Positions 15,327 to 15,520 of a DNA stretch of 15,520 nt are shown here, in pieces. The notes below the pieces were generated by a model, which was given only the letters and a program-made list of their open reading frames with translations, was not told the origin of the DNA and ran no database searches. The stretch is taken from contig CAMDSG010000025.1 of the NCBI GenBank assembly GCA_945907055.1, positions 1 through 15,520 on the forward strand, read 5' to 3'. The first letter of the stretch is position 1. Every line of letters starts with the position of its first letter. The translations under genes were made by a program, and so were the position numbers. The DNA is from Bifidobacterium breve (GTDB taxonomy: Bacteria; Actinomycetota; Acidimicrobiia; IMCC26256).

Positions 15327-15520
15327 GTGGCTAAGACAGAGGTTCTCCATAATCCAGCGTGTGGTACCTCTCGCCGCCTCCTCGCTGATTTAGCCGAACG
15401 GGGAGTTGAGGTGGAGGTCATTGAGTACCTCAAGACCCCTCTCGATGCGGCTCAGATCAAGGCGCTCCTTTCCCAGCTCGATGGCGATCTATCTGAGGTC
15501 GTTCGAAAAGACAAACGCTT
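15327..15520 (+). CDS. arsC: Arsenate reductase, glutaredoxin-dependent ArsC family; 3' end outside window
   Basis: The first 64 residues of an ArsC-family protein, which in the classical case reduces arsenate to arsenite via a catalytic Cys and glutathione/glutaredoxin. HNPACGTSR places the catalytic Cys at C12, and VVRKDKR places an Arg at R60. Both are the same numbers as in plasmid R773 ArsC (Cys12, Arg60), which supports the GTG at 15327 as start. VIEYLKTPLD (31-40) is also typical. The frame is open further upstream to ATGs at 15288 and 15219; the latter would add a 36-residue extension containing SSIL-like repeats. No clear ribosome site precedes any of the three. The later substrate-binding arginines lie outside the window, so arsenate activity versus another ArsC/Spx-like role is not settled. 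No arsenite pump or ArsR gene is in view. Confidence 0.9.
   Translation, partial: MAKTEVLHNPACGTSRRLLADLAERGVEVEVIEYLKTPLDAAQIKALLSQLDGDLSEVVRKDKR

Overview
The window looks like a piece of an actinobacterial chromosome. GC content by eye is in the mid-50s percent, GTG starts occur, and the gene families are ones typical of mycobacteria and Acidimicrobiia: a FadD19-like acyl-CoA synthetase, an Rv1264-type adenylate cyclase, an Mcr-type 2-methylacyl-CoA racemase and paralogous 'amidohydrolases'. I see no plasmid, phage or insertion-sequence features and no RNA genes. The species cannot be named from the sequence.

Region 1 (1-6981) is a fatty or branched acyl-CoA metabolism block. On the plus strand are the 3' end of an acyl-CoA synthetase and, 11 bp later, a class III adenylate cyclase with an N-terminal regulatory domain. 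Converging on them is a compact minus-strand cluster read 5601->1726: three tandem amidohydrolase-2 paralogs (overlapping by 8 bp, then 1 bp apart), followed by a 2-methylacyl-CoA racemase. Divergent from this cluster, across a 162-bp intergenic region, is an acyl-CoA dehydrogenase with an isovaleryl/LCAD-type catalytic glutamate. Ligase, racemase and dehydrogenase together suggest catabolism of 2-methyl-branched substrates such as sterol or isoprenoid side chains (inference).

The most unusual feature is that all three amidohydrolase paralogs lack most of the metal-binding residues of their superfamily, at the same positions, while remaining intact and highly conserved. They look like a dedicated non-canonical subfamily rather than ordinary hydrolases.

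Region 2 (6982-13882) is ammonia assimilation: gltB and gltD, the two subunits of NADPH-glutamate synthase, followed 6 bp later by aat, the leucyl/phenylalanyl-tRNA-protein transferase of the N-degron pathway.

Region 3 (13888-15520) holds a minus-strand ferritin-like diiron protein with two exact E-X28-DEARH motifs, and the 5' part of an arsC-type arsenate reductase, cut by the window end. Between their starts lies a regulatory region with several palindromes and a 4 x 12-bp tandem repeat that is in frame with arsC. The longest stretch without a confidently called gene is about 266 bp (15061-15326).
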